Source of the DNA: Chloroflexota bacterium
Lineage (GTDB): Bacteria; Chloroflexota; UBA6077; FW602-bin22; JAMCWG01
Assembly: GCA_023475235.1 (NCBI GenBank)
Contig: JAMCWG010000175.1
Coordinates: 1-40,772, forward strand
DNA length: 40,772 bases
Direction: 5' to 3'
Positions 7,591-15,855 of the stretch are shown piece after piece (the first letter of the stretch is position 1; the number at the start of each line of letters is the position of its first letter). Position numbers and translations under genes: made by a program. The notes under the pieces are model-generated. The model was not told the DNA's origin. It ran no database searches and saw only the letters and a list, made by a program, of their open reading frames with translations.

Positions 7591-9252
7591 ATGCGAGCGA
7601 TTGTGCATTTGGCAATCCCAATTGTGGTAGTGTTGGCCCTGCTCGTCGCGTGTGCCCCAGCGGCACCCACTGCAGCGCCTACAAAGCCTTCGGCCCCTGC
7701 CGCGCCTACTGCGGCACCCAAGGCAGCGGCGACCGCGCCGGCCGCCCCCACTTCTGCACCAGCCGTCAAGATCAAGCGTGGCGGTACCCTCAGGGTTGGC
7801 ACCGGCGCCGAATGGACCCCCAACGCTGATCCCATCCAGAACGACCAGTCTGGTAGTGGGAGCTTCGAGGGGCTGTTCTCCACCTTCGCCAAGTTCGTGC
7901 GCGATCCTAAGACCAAGAAATTCGATGTGAAGCCGAATCTGGCTGAGTCCTGGGAGACGCCGGACCCCAAGACCCTAATCCTGAAACTCCGCAAGGGCGT
8001 CACCTTCCACGACGGCAGCCCGTGGAATGCCGAGGCGGCCCGCTGGAACATCGACCGGTGGAAGAATCACAAGAAATCTGGCGCCAAGCAAGACGTTGCA
8101 ATCATCGACTCGATGACGGTCGTCGACGATTACACTTTGAAGCTGAACCTTAAGGCGCCGCCGGCCGGCCTGATGGCCGTGATGAGCGACGGCGCAATCC
8201 GTACCTGGGTCATCTCGAAGGAGACGGCCGAGAAGATGGGCGACGACTCCATAGCCCGCAACCCGGTGGGCGCTGGACCCTTCAAGTTCGCGGAGTGGAA
8301 GACGAACGATAGCATGACCCTCAAGAGGTACGACAAGTACTGGGAGATGGGCGAGGACGGCCAGCCTCTGCCCTACCTGGACAGTGTCGTTTACCGTGTC
8401 ATCAAGGATAACAGCGTCAGGGCCATCGAGCTCAAGACGGGCAATATCGACTTCGCCAACAGTAACATGCTGGCGAAGGATATCCCCGGCCTGGCCGCAA
8501 CGCCATCGTTGCAGAAAGTGGAGATGGACTGGCAAGGCGATGCGTCCTACTTCTTCTTCAATTCCGAAAAGGAACCCTTCGGCAAGAACAAGGCCCTGCG
8601 CCAGGCCTTGCAGTATGCCATCGATCGAGAGAGCCTGGCCAAGACGATGGCCCCCGGTCTGGGCAAGCCGGCCTATTACCACTGGGCGGCGAGCATGATC
8701 GGCTACGACGAGACGCTTCCCAAGTATGATTACCAACCGGAGAAGGCCAAGCAATTGATGGCACAGGCCGGCTATCCCGACGGCGTGGACGTAAGCGTTG
8801 TCATCCTGCAGGGGGAAATCGCCAACAAGGTGGGAGAGATCCTCAAGTCGATGTTCGAGAAGATCGGAGTTCGGCTGACGCTCGACATTCGGGAGCGGGC
8901 GGCTGCCATCGCCGCTTGGGAGAGCGGCAACTTCGAGTTCGGCCTCTCCGGCAAACCCCTGGGCGAGATTGACCCGAATATGCTGAACAACCGCTTCATG
9001 ACCGACATGAACAAGAACTACGGCCGCACCCACAACGCTGAACTGGACAAGTGCTTCGAAGAGGGGATGCAAACCATCGACGAGGCCAAGCGCGCCGAGA
9101 TCTACAAGCGCTGCCAGAAGCTTATCTTCGAGGACGCTTACTTCGGCCTCACCCACTGGACCCCGAACGATCGCTGGGTGAACAAGCGGGTGAAGGGCTG
9201 GGACATCCGCTTCGGCGGCGACCTGCGCCTGGCGGGTATCTGGTTGGAGTAG
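7591..9252 (+). CDS. ABC transporter solute-binding lipoprotein, SBP_bac_5 family (first of four)
   Basis: Extracellular substrate receptor of the peptide/nickel/oligosaccharide (DppA/OppA-like) class. The 553-aa product starts with a lipoprotein signal ending LALLVAC (lipidated C21), an Ala/Pro/Thr linker to about residue 60, then the domain start KIKRGGTLRVG. Family landmarks follow: LAESWETPDPKTLILKLRKGVTFHDGSPWNAE, GAGPFKFAEWK and ALRQALQYAIDRESLAK. A near-ideal ribosome site precedes the ATG. No permease or ATPase gene is adjacent or anywhere in the window. The substrate cannot be read from sequence; a glycoside-hydrolase-like neighbour hints at oligosaccharides. Confidence 0.93.
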   Translation: MRAIVHLAIPIVVVLALLVACAPAAPTAAPTKPSAPAAPTAAPKAAATAPAAPTSAPAVKIKRGGTLRVGTGAEWTPNADPIQNDQSGSGSFEGLFSTFAKFVRDPKTKKFDVKPNLAESWETPDPKTLILKLRKGVTFHDGSPWNAEAARWNIDRWKNHKKSGAKQDVAIIDSMTVVDDYTLKLNLKAPPAGLMAVMSDGAIRTWVISKETAEKMGDDSIARNPVGAGPFKFAEWKTNDSMTLKRYDKYWEMGEDGQPLPYLDSVVYRVIKDNSVRAIELKTGNIDFANSNMLAKDIPGLAATPSLQKVEMDWQGDASYFFFNSEKEPFGKNKALRQALQYAIDRESLAKTMAPGLGKPAYYHWAASMIGYDETLPKYDYQPEKAKQLMAQAGYPDGVDVSVVILQGEIANKVGEILKSMFEKIGVRLTLDIRERAAAIAAWESGNFEFGLSGKPLGEIDPNMLNNRFMTDMNKNYGRTHNAELDKCFEEGMQTIDEAKRAEIYKRCQKLIFEDAYFGLTHWTPNDRWVNKRVKGWDIRFGGDLRLAGIWLE

Positions 9253-9300
9253 GCGCTCAGTGGATCCAGGCCCAGCGTCCGCCGTAAAACAGTCGGACGA

Positions 9301-9346
9301 AACATCTGCATACGGTGGGATGGATGTCCCACCGTATGCAGATGTT
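9301..9346. terminator. 20-bp perfect hairpin between convergent genes
   Basis: AACATCTGCATACGGTGGGA (9301-9320), loop TGGATG, exact reverse complement (9327-9346). It lies between the convergent binding-protein gene (stop 9252) and the hydrolase gene (stop 9427), so a bidirectional terminator is likely. There is no U-tract on either side, and the stem is longer than usual for a terminator. Confidence 0.6.
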
Positions 9347-9426
9347 GGTTGACTCAGCCCGTAGCAGATGCGGGACGACCGTCCGGGAAGTGGACCGGTG
9401 TGCCATCCAGCCGAGCGGCAACGGGC

Positions 9427-11622
9427 TCACTCCAATACGGCGACTTCGTGGTCGGAGATGGATGGCACCTCGAAACCGACCCACCCAGCTTCGATCTTCG
9501 GAGCTACAGTCGATCCTGAGACTAGGAGGCGCACCGACCCTCCCGCTACATCGGCCGGCAGTTGGATGCGCACCCTAAGTGGCCCGACCGGGACCAATTC
9601 GTGCACCGGGGCCCGCCAGGTTCCGGCGCTGGTGAGGTTGACCAGGTGCAGCACGAGCCGTGCCCCTTGTTGGTACAGGTGGCAGTCGACAAAGCCTGGT
9701 CCCTCTACCCTCAGGGGGATGCGGTCGCCGCCTGCCCAGCGGACCAGGTTCGCTAGGAGATCGGCGTGATCCGGCCAGTTGTCTCGCCCGAAGCAGCGGT
9801 CGATGTCGGCTGGCAGGTATGCTACCCGGCCGCTCTCACCGGGCTCGTTCAGCACCAGGGCGGGTAGATCGGTCTTGGGATAGCGCATCCACGAAGTCTC
9901 CGGCGGGTAGATAGGGAAGGGCGGAATGAAAGTCAAAGGCACCTGGGCGCCCGCTTCCGGCCGCACGACCTCCAGGCGTCCTCCAAACAAGATGATATCG
10001 GTATCGTCGAACCCCCGCAGGGCAGGGTGGCGTCCCGCCTTTGGTTGCGGCTCGGTGCCCGTCAGAGGGCCGTAGACGCGGGCGCGCAACTCCGGGCTCA
10101 GACGCAGGTAACTGTGCCTGCCGTATGTTTCCCAACTGGGATCGGCGCTGCCCCGCGAGCCGTGATGGGCGCCGGTAGCGTGAGCGCCGAACAGATCGGC
10201 CAGAGCGAAGTCCCCTCGCCGGTCACCCCACTCGTCGTAGAGGCTCGTCTCCCCTGTGGCCACCAAACCTCCTCCCCGTTCCACGAACCGCCTGATGCTC
10301 TGGCACTGGGAGTCCGATAAAGCACCGATATTGGGCAGAACCAGGGCCGTCAGGTTTCCTGCCTCGCGTTCCACGTGGTCGGCGTGGACCGGGATATATG
10401 GCGTTCGTGCTCGGATGAGGGCGTTTGTTACCCCGCGCTGGGGGAGGCCCACGCGGTCTTCGGCATCGTCCTGGCCATAGAAATCGACGTTGGCCTGGCT
10501 CCAGACGACGCCGACGCTCGCTACCGGCTGGCGGTTGACCAGATACTGCTCGTTTGCCTCGTGCCAGCGGAAGATAGGCTCGGCCGTCCGGTACTGTCGG
10601 CGGTCCTCATGGTAGGCACTGATATGGTGCCACCAGGGCTGCAGGCCGCCGGCGAAACCCTCCACGGCCCACATCCTCACCTCCGGCTCGGGCTTGCTGG
10701 CCATTCGGAATGCCGGTTGTCCGTGCTGGTAAAGCGCTGTGGACTCGGCTATCAACTTGTCCCAGCCCAACAGGCCGTGCAGGAGTTCGCCAGCGTGGCC
10801 GTTGGACTGAAAACCTCGGGCGCTGGTGCGCGCCTGGAAGTCCAGCATGATGACCTCTGCTCGCTCGGCGATGGCCTTGAGGTCTCTGAATCGGTAGCAT
10901 TGATCGATGATCTCCCCGCCGATCATTCCCAGGTACAGGCAATCGGAGCCGCCGGCCTCCTTCGTGGTGCGGTTGAACAGGTCCCAGACCTCTACCCGGC
11001 GGGCGTAGTTCCAGGCGATCCACTGCCGGTAGGCATTGCTATTCCAGTCAGCGGCCTTGGGAAGGTCTAGCCCAGTAGCATCGCGGAACTTGCGCCGACA
11101 GTTCTGGCAATAGCAGATGGACTGGCGCGGCAGGCCGCTCCAACTGTTGTCCGCGAACCCATCGGGGTGGGAGCGCTCGATGATCTCGCGGACAATCGCC
11201 GGAATATGCTCGTCATAATAAGCGCTGTGGATGCAGGTGACATACAAGTCGCCCTGGCGGTAGGGCCTGCCCTCCGCATCCAGGGTGAACCACTCCGGGC
11301 GCTCCAGATAGAAGCGCTCGTCGGCCCGATTGCAGTCCATCCGGGCCAGGACGGCCAGGCCCTCCTCGCGAGCCGCGGCGACCAGTTCGCCGTACAGGTC
11401 CCGCTCGCCCAGGAGGAGTGCACGGTACTGGAGCGGGTGCTTGCTGGGGTAGTAGGCGACGATGCCGCCGGCGTTTATGATCACCCCCTGCACGCGGGTC
11501 CGGCGCCAGTGCTGTCGCCACCATTGAATATCGTAGCGGGTGGGATCGATCTCGGTAATGTTCGTCTGGCCCCAACGGTAGGTGCGTCTGTACCATGGTA
11601 TTTGGCTGATGTTACTCATCAT
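9427..11622 (-). CDS. Glycoside-hydrolase-like protein (TIM barrel plus beta-galactosidase trimerisation-type domain)
   Basis: Probably a cytoplasmic carbohydrate-active enzyme; no signal peptide is visible. From ATG 11622 the product is about 731 aa. The N-terminal half looks like the hypothetical glycosyl hydrolase 6/GH42-type barrel: GVIINAGGIVAYYPS, a DGFADNSWSG segment whose Asp could be catalytic, and CYCQNCRRKF, a Cys motif common in such barrels. The second half (ALVLPNIGALSDSQCQSIRRF, GGGLVATGETS) resembles the glutamine-amidotransferase-like trimerisation domain of beta-galactosidases, followed by a beta-rich tail. The frame opens at 11778, but the MMSNISQIPWYRR start with GGAG ten bases upstream fits better. 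Substrate unknown. It is transcribed toward the first binding-protein gene and away from the second. Confidence 0.75.
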   Translation of the reverse strand: MMSNISQIPWYRRTYRWGQTNITEIDPTRYDIQWWRQHWRRTRVQGVIINAGGIVAYYPSKHPLQYRALLLGERDLYGELVAAAREEGLAVLARMDCNRADERFYLERPEWFTLDAEGRPYRQGDLYVTCIHSAYYDEHIPAIVREIIERSHPDGFADNSWSGLPRQSICYCQNCRRKFRDATGLDLPKAADWNSNAYRQWIAWNYARRVEVWDLFNRTTKEAGGSDCLYLGMIGGEIIDQCYRFRDLKAIAERAEVIMLDFQARTSARGFQSNGHAGELLHGLLGWDKLIAESTALYQHGQPAFRMASKPEPEVRMWAVEGFAGGLQPWWHHISAYHEDRRQYRTAEPIFRWHEANEQYLVNRQPVASVGVVWSQANVDFYGQDDAEDRVGLPQRGVTNALIRARTPYIPVHADHVEREAGNLTALVLPNIGALSDSQCQSIRRFVERGGGLVATGETSLYDEWGDRRGDFALADLFGAHATGAHHGSRGSADPSWETYGRHSYLRLSPELRARVYGPLTGTEPQPKAGRHPALRGFDDTDIILFGGRLEVVRPEAGAQVPLTFIPPFPIYPPETSWMRYPKTDLPALVLNEPGESGRVAYLPADIDRCFGRDNWPDHADLLANLVRWAGGDRIPLRVEGPGFVDCHLYQQGARLVLHLVNLTSAGTWRAPVHELVPVGPLRVRIQLPADVAGGSVRLLVSGSTVAPKIEAGWVGFEVPSISDHEVAVLE

Positions 11623-11847
11623 GCAGCAACCGCTCCATCCTGATGATTCTGGTGCCCGGCCCGCTGTCTCCTCTCGCCACCGGGCTCCCCCGACATCAAT
11701 TGTTACACCGCAGTAGTTGCTTTGGCAATAGGGAAAAGTGACAGCCCACCAAAACGAACTGCCGATCGCTAAATGCATTTCTTCCAGTCGCCGACCGTGT
11801 ACTACCTACCGCTTTTCCCGAAGAGCGAAGACCAGTCTTCGATAGAG

Positions 11848-11877
11848 TTGACGATAGTGCTATCATACTGCTATCAT
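11848..11877 (+). promoter_or_regulatory. Promoter of the second binding-protein gene with repeated extended -10
   Basis: TTGACG (11848-11853), 18 bases, TATCAT (11872-11877) with an upstream TG, giving TGCTATCAT. An identical TGCTATCAT lies at 11858-11866, and GATAG-TG-CTATC (11853-11864) is a perfect palindrome, so an operator may overlap the promoter. Confidence 0.6.
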
Positions 11878-11883
11878 AGTGGT

Positions 11884-12012
11884 AGACATAACGAGTTCAT
11901 TGACTCTTGCCTGTCAGCATGCCCATTTTTGGAAGCAAGAGCGCGCAGGCGTGACGTCGAACTCTGCATACTTGAGACTGACAGGATGAATCGCTGTCAG
12001 TCTTTTTGTTTT
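11884..12012 (+). promoter_or_regulatory. Candidate 5' leader attenuator or riboswitch (terminator/antiterminator)
   Basis: An intrinsic terminator is clear: AGACTGACAG (11975-11984), a nine-base loop, CTGTCAGTCT (11994-12003), then TTTTGTTTT. It lies about 90 bases after the expected transcription start and 175 bases before the binding-protein ATG at 12187, in the same direction. An upstream segment CCTGTCAG (11910-11917) is the exact complement of CTGACAGG (11978-11985) in the terminator's left arm, so pairing there would block the terminator. CTCTTGC (11904-11910) can pair with GCAAGAG (11935-11941) and would sequester the first base of that arm. A short ORF (11919-11954, 11 codons) lacks a ribosome site. 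No known riboswitch class is recognised. It could also be a free-standing small RNA. Confidence 0.65.
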
Positions 12013-12186
12013 CTCCGGGGCAACTGGTACGAGCAACCAGCACTTTATGGAACCGCTAGAAAGGGGTCGAATTCGGAGGCACAAACCGTAGATGACCATG
12101 TAGTTGCCAGGTTGCAACAATCATTCCGCTCTTACCATGTCGTTTCGTCGTTTCGCAAAGTTGGGAACGAGGGAAAGGGGAATGAA

Positions 12187-13833
12187 ATGCGAGGAAGCGC
12201 TTGTCTGGTGATTACCGCATTGGTTGTGTTAGGCTTGGTGACGGCTTGTGCCCCCACAGAGCCCACCAAGCCTGCCGCTCCAGCCCCCACCGTGGTGCCC
12301 GCTGCTCCCACCAAACCGGCGGCTCCTACCGCCACGCCCGCGCCCAAGATCAAACGGGGCGGCACCGCCCGGGTCGGCAGGTCGGCAGATTTCGCCCCTA
12401 ATCTGGACCCCCACCAGTTCACTGCTCCTCTGATGGGGCTGGACGTCATCTTCAACGCCCTGTTGAAAGGCTCCAGGGACGAAAAAACCGGCCAATGGAA
12501 ACTGGGCCCGTGGCTGGCCGAATCCTGGGAACTGCCGAACCCCAAGACGGTGGTTTTCAAACTGCGCAAGGGTGTTACTTTCCACGACGGCTCCGCCCTG
12601 GACGCCAAGGTGGTCAAGTGGAACCTGGATCGGATGCGTACTCATCCGAAGTCGGCTGCCAAGACCGACTTCGAAAAAATCGAAAGTGTTGATGTTCTGG
12701 ACGACTACACTGTCCGCCTGAACCTAAAAACTCCTCCCGCTGGGTTGCTTGGCCTCCTCTCGGATCTGCACCAGAACTATCGCGGGGCCATCATCTCCCA
12801 GGCTACGGTGGAGAAGCAGGGCGACGAGTTCATCACCCGCAATCCCGTGGGCAGCGGGCCGATGACCTTCGTTGAATGGAAGTCCGGCTCTCATATGACC
12901 GTGAAGAAGTGGGACAAATACTGGGAGAAGGGCGAAGATGGCCAATCGCTGCCCTACCTTGACGGGATCACCTACCGTTTTATTGCTGATCCTACAGTGC
13001 TGGCGCTGGAATTAAGAACCGGCAATCTCGAGTTGGGAGACGAGATCCAGGTCAAGGACTTTCCCGCGGTGAAAGCGGACCCCAACCTCCAACTGGTGGA
13101 GTTCGAGTGGTCCTCCGTCGTGCAGTACATATTCTTCAATATGAAGAAACCTCCCTTCGGCAACAACTTGAAACTGCGCCAGGCAGCGCTCTATGCCCTC
13201 GACCACGAAAACATGGCCAAGGCCATCGGTATGGAGGCTGGCCGCCCCGCTTACTATTTCTGGGACAAAGGTGTCTTGGGCTACGACGACACTCTGCCAC
13301 GCTACAATTACCAGCCGGATAAGGCCAAACAACTGGTGAAAGAGGCGGGTTTCTCTGATGGCGTCTCCGTAAATGCCAGTTTCTTTACCCAGGGTGCTAT
13401 CCCGCGCACCGCTGAGGCGACCAAGCAGATGTGGGACGCAGTGGGCATTAAGACGACGCTGGAGGTGCTGGAGCGCGCCGCCGCGGTGGCCAAGTGGCAG
13501 ACCGGTGGACACGAAGTGGCCCTCTCCCAACGACCCTCCAGTGTGATGGACCCCGACGACGATGCGTACCGGATCGTGACCGGCGGCGTCTTCAACTTTG
13601 CCCAATGGGAGAACAAAGAGCTGGACAAGTGTATGGAAGAGGGCCGCAGCATCATTGAAGAGGCCAAACGGGCCGAGATCTACAAGCGCTGTCAACGAAT
13701 CATCTATGAAGATGCTCCTTATGGCCAGAGTTGGTCTATGCCCAGGAATGTGGTGGTCTCGAAAAAACTGAAGGGCTTTGAGGCGCACCGCTTCTTGGGA
13801 GCGCTGCTGGGTCGAGCCTGGTTGGACAAGTAG
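12187..13833 (+). CDS. ABC transporter solute-binding lipoprotein, SBP_bac_5 family (second of four)
   Basis: Extracellular receptor of the DppA/OppA class, 548 aa. The open frame runs back to 11773, but that part contains the promoter and a terminator. The ATG at 12187 is chosen because it follows GAGGGAAAGGGG and opens a proper lipoprotein signal ending LGLVTAC (C21). An Ala/Pro/Thr linker leads to KIKRGGTARVG, then LAESWELPNPKTVVFKLRKGVTFHDGS, GSGPMTFVEWK and KLRQAALYALDHENMAK. It closely parallels the first and third binding proteins and probably arose by duplication. No transporter membrane genes are near. Expression may depend on the leader attenuator. Confidence 0.93.
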   Translation: MRGSACLVITALVVLGLVTACAPTEPTKPAAPAPTVVPAAPTKPAAPTATPAPKIKRGGTARVGRSADFAPNLDPHQFTAPLMGLDVIFNALLKGSRDEKTGQWKLGPWLAESWELPNPKTVVFKLRKGVTFHDGSALDAKVVKWNLDRMRTHPKSAAKTDFEKIESVDVLDDYTVRLNLKTPPAGLLGLLSDLHQNYRGAIISQATVEKQGDEFITRNPVGSGPMTFVEWKSGSHMTVKKWDKYWEKGEDGQSLPYLDGITYRFIADPTVLALELRTGNLELGDEIQVKDFPAVKADPNLQLVEFEWSSVVQYIFFNMKKPPFGNNLKLRQAALYALDHENMAKAIGMEAGRPAYYFWDKGVLGYDDTLPRYNYQPDKAKQLVKEAGFSDGVSVNASFFTQGAIPRTAEATKQMWDAVGIKTTLEVLERAAAVAKWQTGGHEVALSQRPSSVMDPDDDAYRIVTGGVFNFAQWENKELDKCMEEGRSIIEEAKRAEIYKRCQRIIYEDAPYGQSWSMPRNVVVSKKLKGFEAHRFLGALLGRAWLDK

Positions 13834-14061
13834 TAAGCAAGCGAGGTTGCGGGCCTCGCCATCGGGAAGGATAGACGATTTCCGAGCCCGTGGGCGGTGG
13901 AGGGTGGACGAAGCGACACAATGGCTCACGGGCTTTGAGACGTCATTGGTGTGGTAGTCACGGAGGGTAGCCTATGGATGTCTAGGGGCTTTGTGCTCCG
14001 ATGATGGTGCCCGTGTCTGGAAGTTGTCTATTCGGGTAGCAAAGAAAGGAGATTGGCTCTG

Positions 14062-15738
14062 ATGACTAAGGTTCGACTTGTCTTAGCATTGGCCACGATA
14101 TTGGCTTTGCTGATGGCCTGCGCCGCGCCGGCCGTCCCTACCGTGGCTCCGAAGCCGGCTGAGCCCACCAAGCCCGCCGCACCGGCTCCCACCGCCGCGC
14201 CCGCGGCGCCTGCCGCCACGCCTCGCCCAGGCGAGTCGCCTGTGGCGACAGCCCCCAAGATCAAGCGAGGGGGAACGTTGCGGGTCGCTGCCACTGAAGA
14301 ATACCAGCCCAACCTCGACCCCCACCAAATCACCGTGCCCTGTTGGGCCTTCGACGTCATCTTCGGCAACCTGACTCGAATGGACATCGACGTCAAGACC
14401 GGCAAACGCACCCTGCAGCCCGGGCTTGCTGAATCCTGGGAGCAGCCCAACCCCAAGGCCATCGTGTTCAAACTGAGGAAAGGAGTGGTATTCCACGATA
14501 ACAGTCCGTGGAATGCCGAGGCGGCCAAGTGGAACTTAGACCGAATGAGGACCCATCCCAAGGCTGCTACCAAGACCGATATGGCCGTCGTTGACTCCGT
14601 AGACCTGGTGGACGAGTACACTGTTCGAGTGAACCTCAAAGTCGCGCCCGCTGGTCTCCTGGAGCGGTTGAGCGATGGCCTATCCATCAGGGCATGGATG
14701 ACCTCTAAAGCTGCCGTAGATAAGTATGGCGATGAATATACAGCCCGCAATCCTGTCGGCACTGGGCCGATGCAGTTTGTCGAATGGAAGACGGGTGACC
14801 AACTCACGGTCAAGAAATACGACAAGTATTGGGAGAAGGGTGCAGACGGTCTGCTCTTGCCTTACCTGGACGGGATCGTCGTCCGGCTCATCATTGATGA
14901 GGCTGTGCGCACCACGGAGGTACGCACCGGAAACGTAGATATGGCGATGAGAGTCCACCCCCGCAATTTCGCAGCCGTGAGAGCCAACCCGAAGATAGAA
15001 TTGATCGAGTATCCTTGGACTGCACTTGTCCAGTACAACATTTTCAACGTCAAGAAGTCGCCCTTTGACAACGTGAAACTGCGTCAGGCAGCCCTCTACG
15101 CCATAGATCGGGAGAGTATGGCTAAGGGGCTGGGAATGGGCTCAGGCCAACCTACCCCCTATTATTGGGGGCCCAATGATCTAGGCTATGACGAGACGCT
15201 GCCCCGTTATACTTACCAACCAGACAAGGCCAAGCAACTAATCAAAGAGGCGGGCTATCCAGGAGGCTTGGACGTGGTCAATCCATACTTCACCTCTGGG
15301 CTGATCCCGCAAACAGCTGAGATGCTCAAGAGCATGTGGGACGCCGTCGGCATTCGCACCACCCTAGAACCCTTGGAGAGGGCAGCCTTCGTTCCCAAAC
15401 TGCAGACCGGGAACTATCAGGTAGCCAACTCCAATCGGGACTGGGGTGCGGCTGATCCGGACGACTACTCTTTCCGGCTCACTACCGGCGGCGTGTTCAA
15501 CTTCGCTCAATTTGAGAATGCAGATATGGACAAATGTATGGAGGAGGGCCGCAACACTGTAGAGGACGCCAAGCGGGCCGAGGTCTACAAGCGCTGCCAA
15601 AAGATCCTTATTGAGCAGGCTCCCTACGGCGAGATGTGGCATAGCCCCAAGAACTTGGTGGTCGGCAAGGATGTCAAAGGCTGGCAGCCTCACTTCTTCG
15701 ACATGACCCGCCTGGGCTACGTCTGGCTGGACAGGTAG
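14062..15738 (+). CDS. ABC transporter solute-binding lipoprotein, SBP_bac_5 family (third of four)
   Basis: Same family and plan as the two before it, 558 aa from ATG 14062, with AAAGGAG ten bases upstream; a TTG nine bases earlier sits too close to that site. The signal ends LALLMAC (C20). The linker carries an extra RPGESPVAT segment just before KIKRGGTLRVA, encoded by a copy of the dispersed palindromic repeat. Domain landmarks are LAESWEQPNPKAIVFKLRKGV, GTGPMQFVEWKTGDQ and KLRQAALYAIDRESMAKGL. It lies 228 bases after the second binding-protein gene with no promoter I can call confidently, so it may be co-transcribed. Confidence 0.93.
   Translation: MTKVRLVLALATILALLMACAAPAVPTVAPKPAEPTKPAAPAPTAAPAAPAATPRPGESPVATAPKIKRGGTLRVAATEEYQPNLDPHQITVPCWAFDVIFGNLTRMDIDVKTGKRTLQPGLAESWEQPNPKAIVFKLRKGVVFHDNSPWNAEAAKWNLDRMRTHPKAATKTDMAVVDSVDLVDEYTVRVNLKVAPAGLLERLSDGLSIRAWMTSKAAVDKYGDEYTARNPVGTGPMQFVEWKTGDQLTVKKYDKYWEKGADGLLLPYLDGIVVRLIIDEAVRTTEVRTGNVDMAMRVHPRNFAAVRANPKIELIEYPWTALVQYNIFNVKKSPFDNVKLRQAALYAIDRESMAKGLGMGSGQPTPYYWGPNDLGYDETLPRYTYQPDKAKQLIKEAGYPGGLDVVNPYFTSGLIPQTAEMLKSMWDAVGIRTTLEPLERAAFVPKLQTGNYQVANSNRDWGAADPDDYSFRLTTGGVFNFAQFENADMDKCMEEGRNTVEDAKRAEVYKRCQKILIEQAPYGEMWHSPKNLVVGKDVKGWQPHFFDMTRLGYVWLDR
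14222..14251. repeat. Dispersed palindromic repeat core inside a coding linker
   Basis: Two adjacent mini-hairpins, CTCGCC-CA-GGCGAG and GTCGCC-TGT-GGCGAC, lie in frame in the lipoprotein linker. The second closely matches TTCGCCTGTGGCGAC near 7019 and CTCGCCTATGGCGAC near 21711. Confidence 0.7.
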
Positions 15739-15750
15739 AAGCCGCGTCGC

Positions 15751-15774
15751 GGCTGGCGCCCGAGCGCGCCAGCC
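15751..15774. terminator. Hairpin between convergent genes
   Basis: GGCTGGCGC (15751-15759), loop CCGAGC, GCGCCAGCC (15766-15774). It sits 12 bases after the third binding-protein stop and before the end of the convergent hydrolase gene, and is probably bidirectional. No U-tract. A degenerate copy of the dispersed repeat follows at about 15785. Confidence 0.55.
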
Positions 15775-15855
15775 GGCCTTGGTTGCTCGCCAGAAGCGAC
15801 TCTACTTATGGATTGCCTGCGGCGAGTGTTTCGGCACGTCCGCGAGCAGATGGCA

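Noticed and set aside
11773-12186. N-terminal 138-codon extension of the second binding protein
   Set aside because: Contains a promoter and an intrinsic terminator, has no similarity, and a proper lipoprotein signal starts at 12187.
13884-13935. Terminator between the second and third binding-protein genes
   Set aside because: AGCCCGTG and CACGGGCT pair, but the loop is over 30 bases with no U-tract, so the support is too weak.
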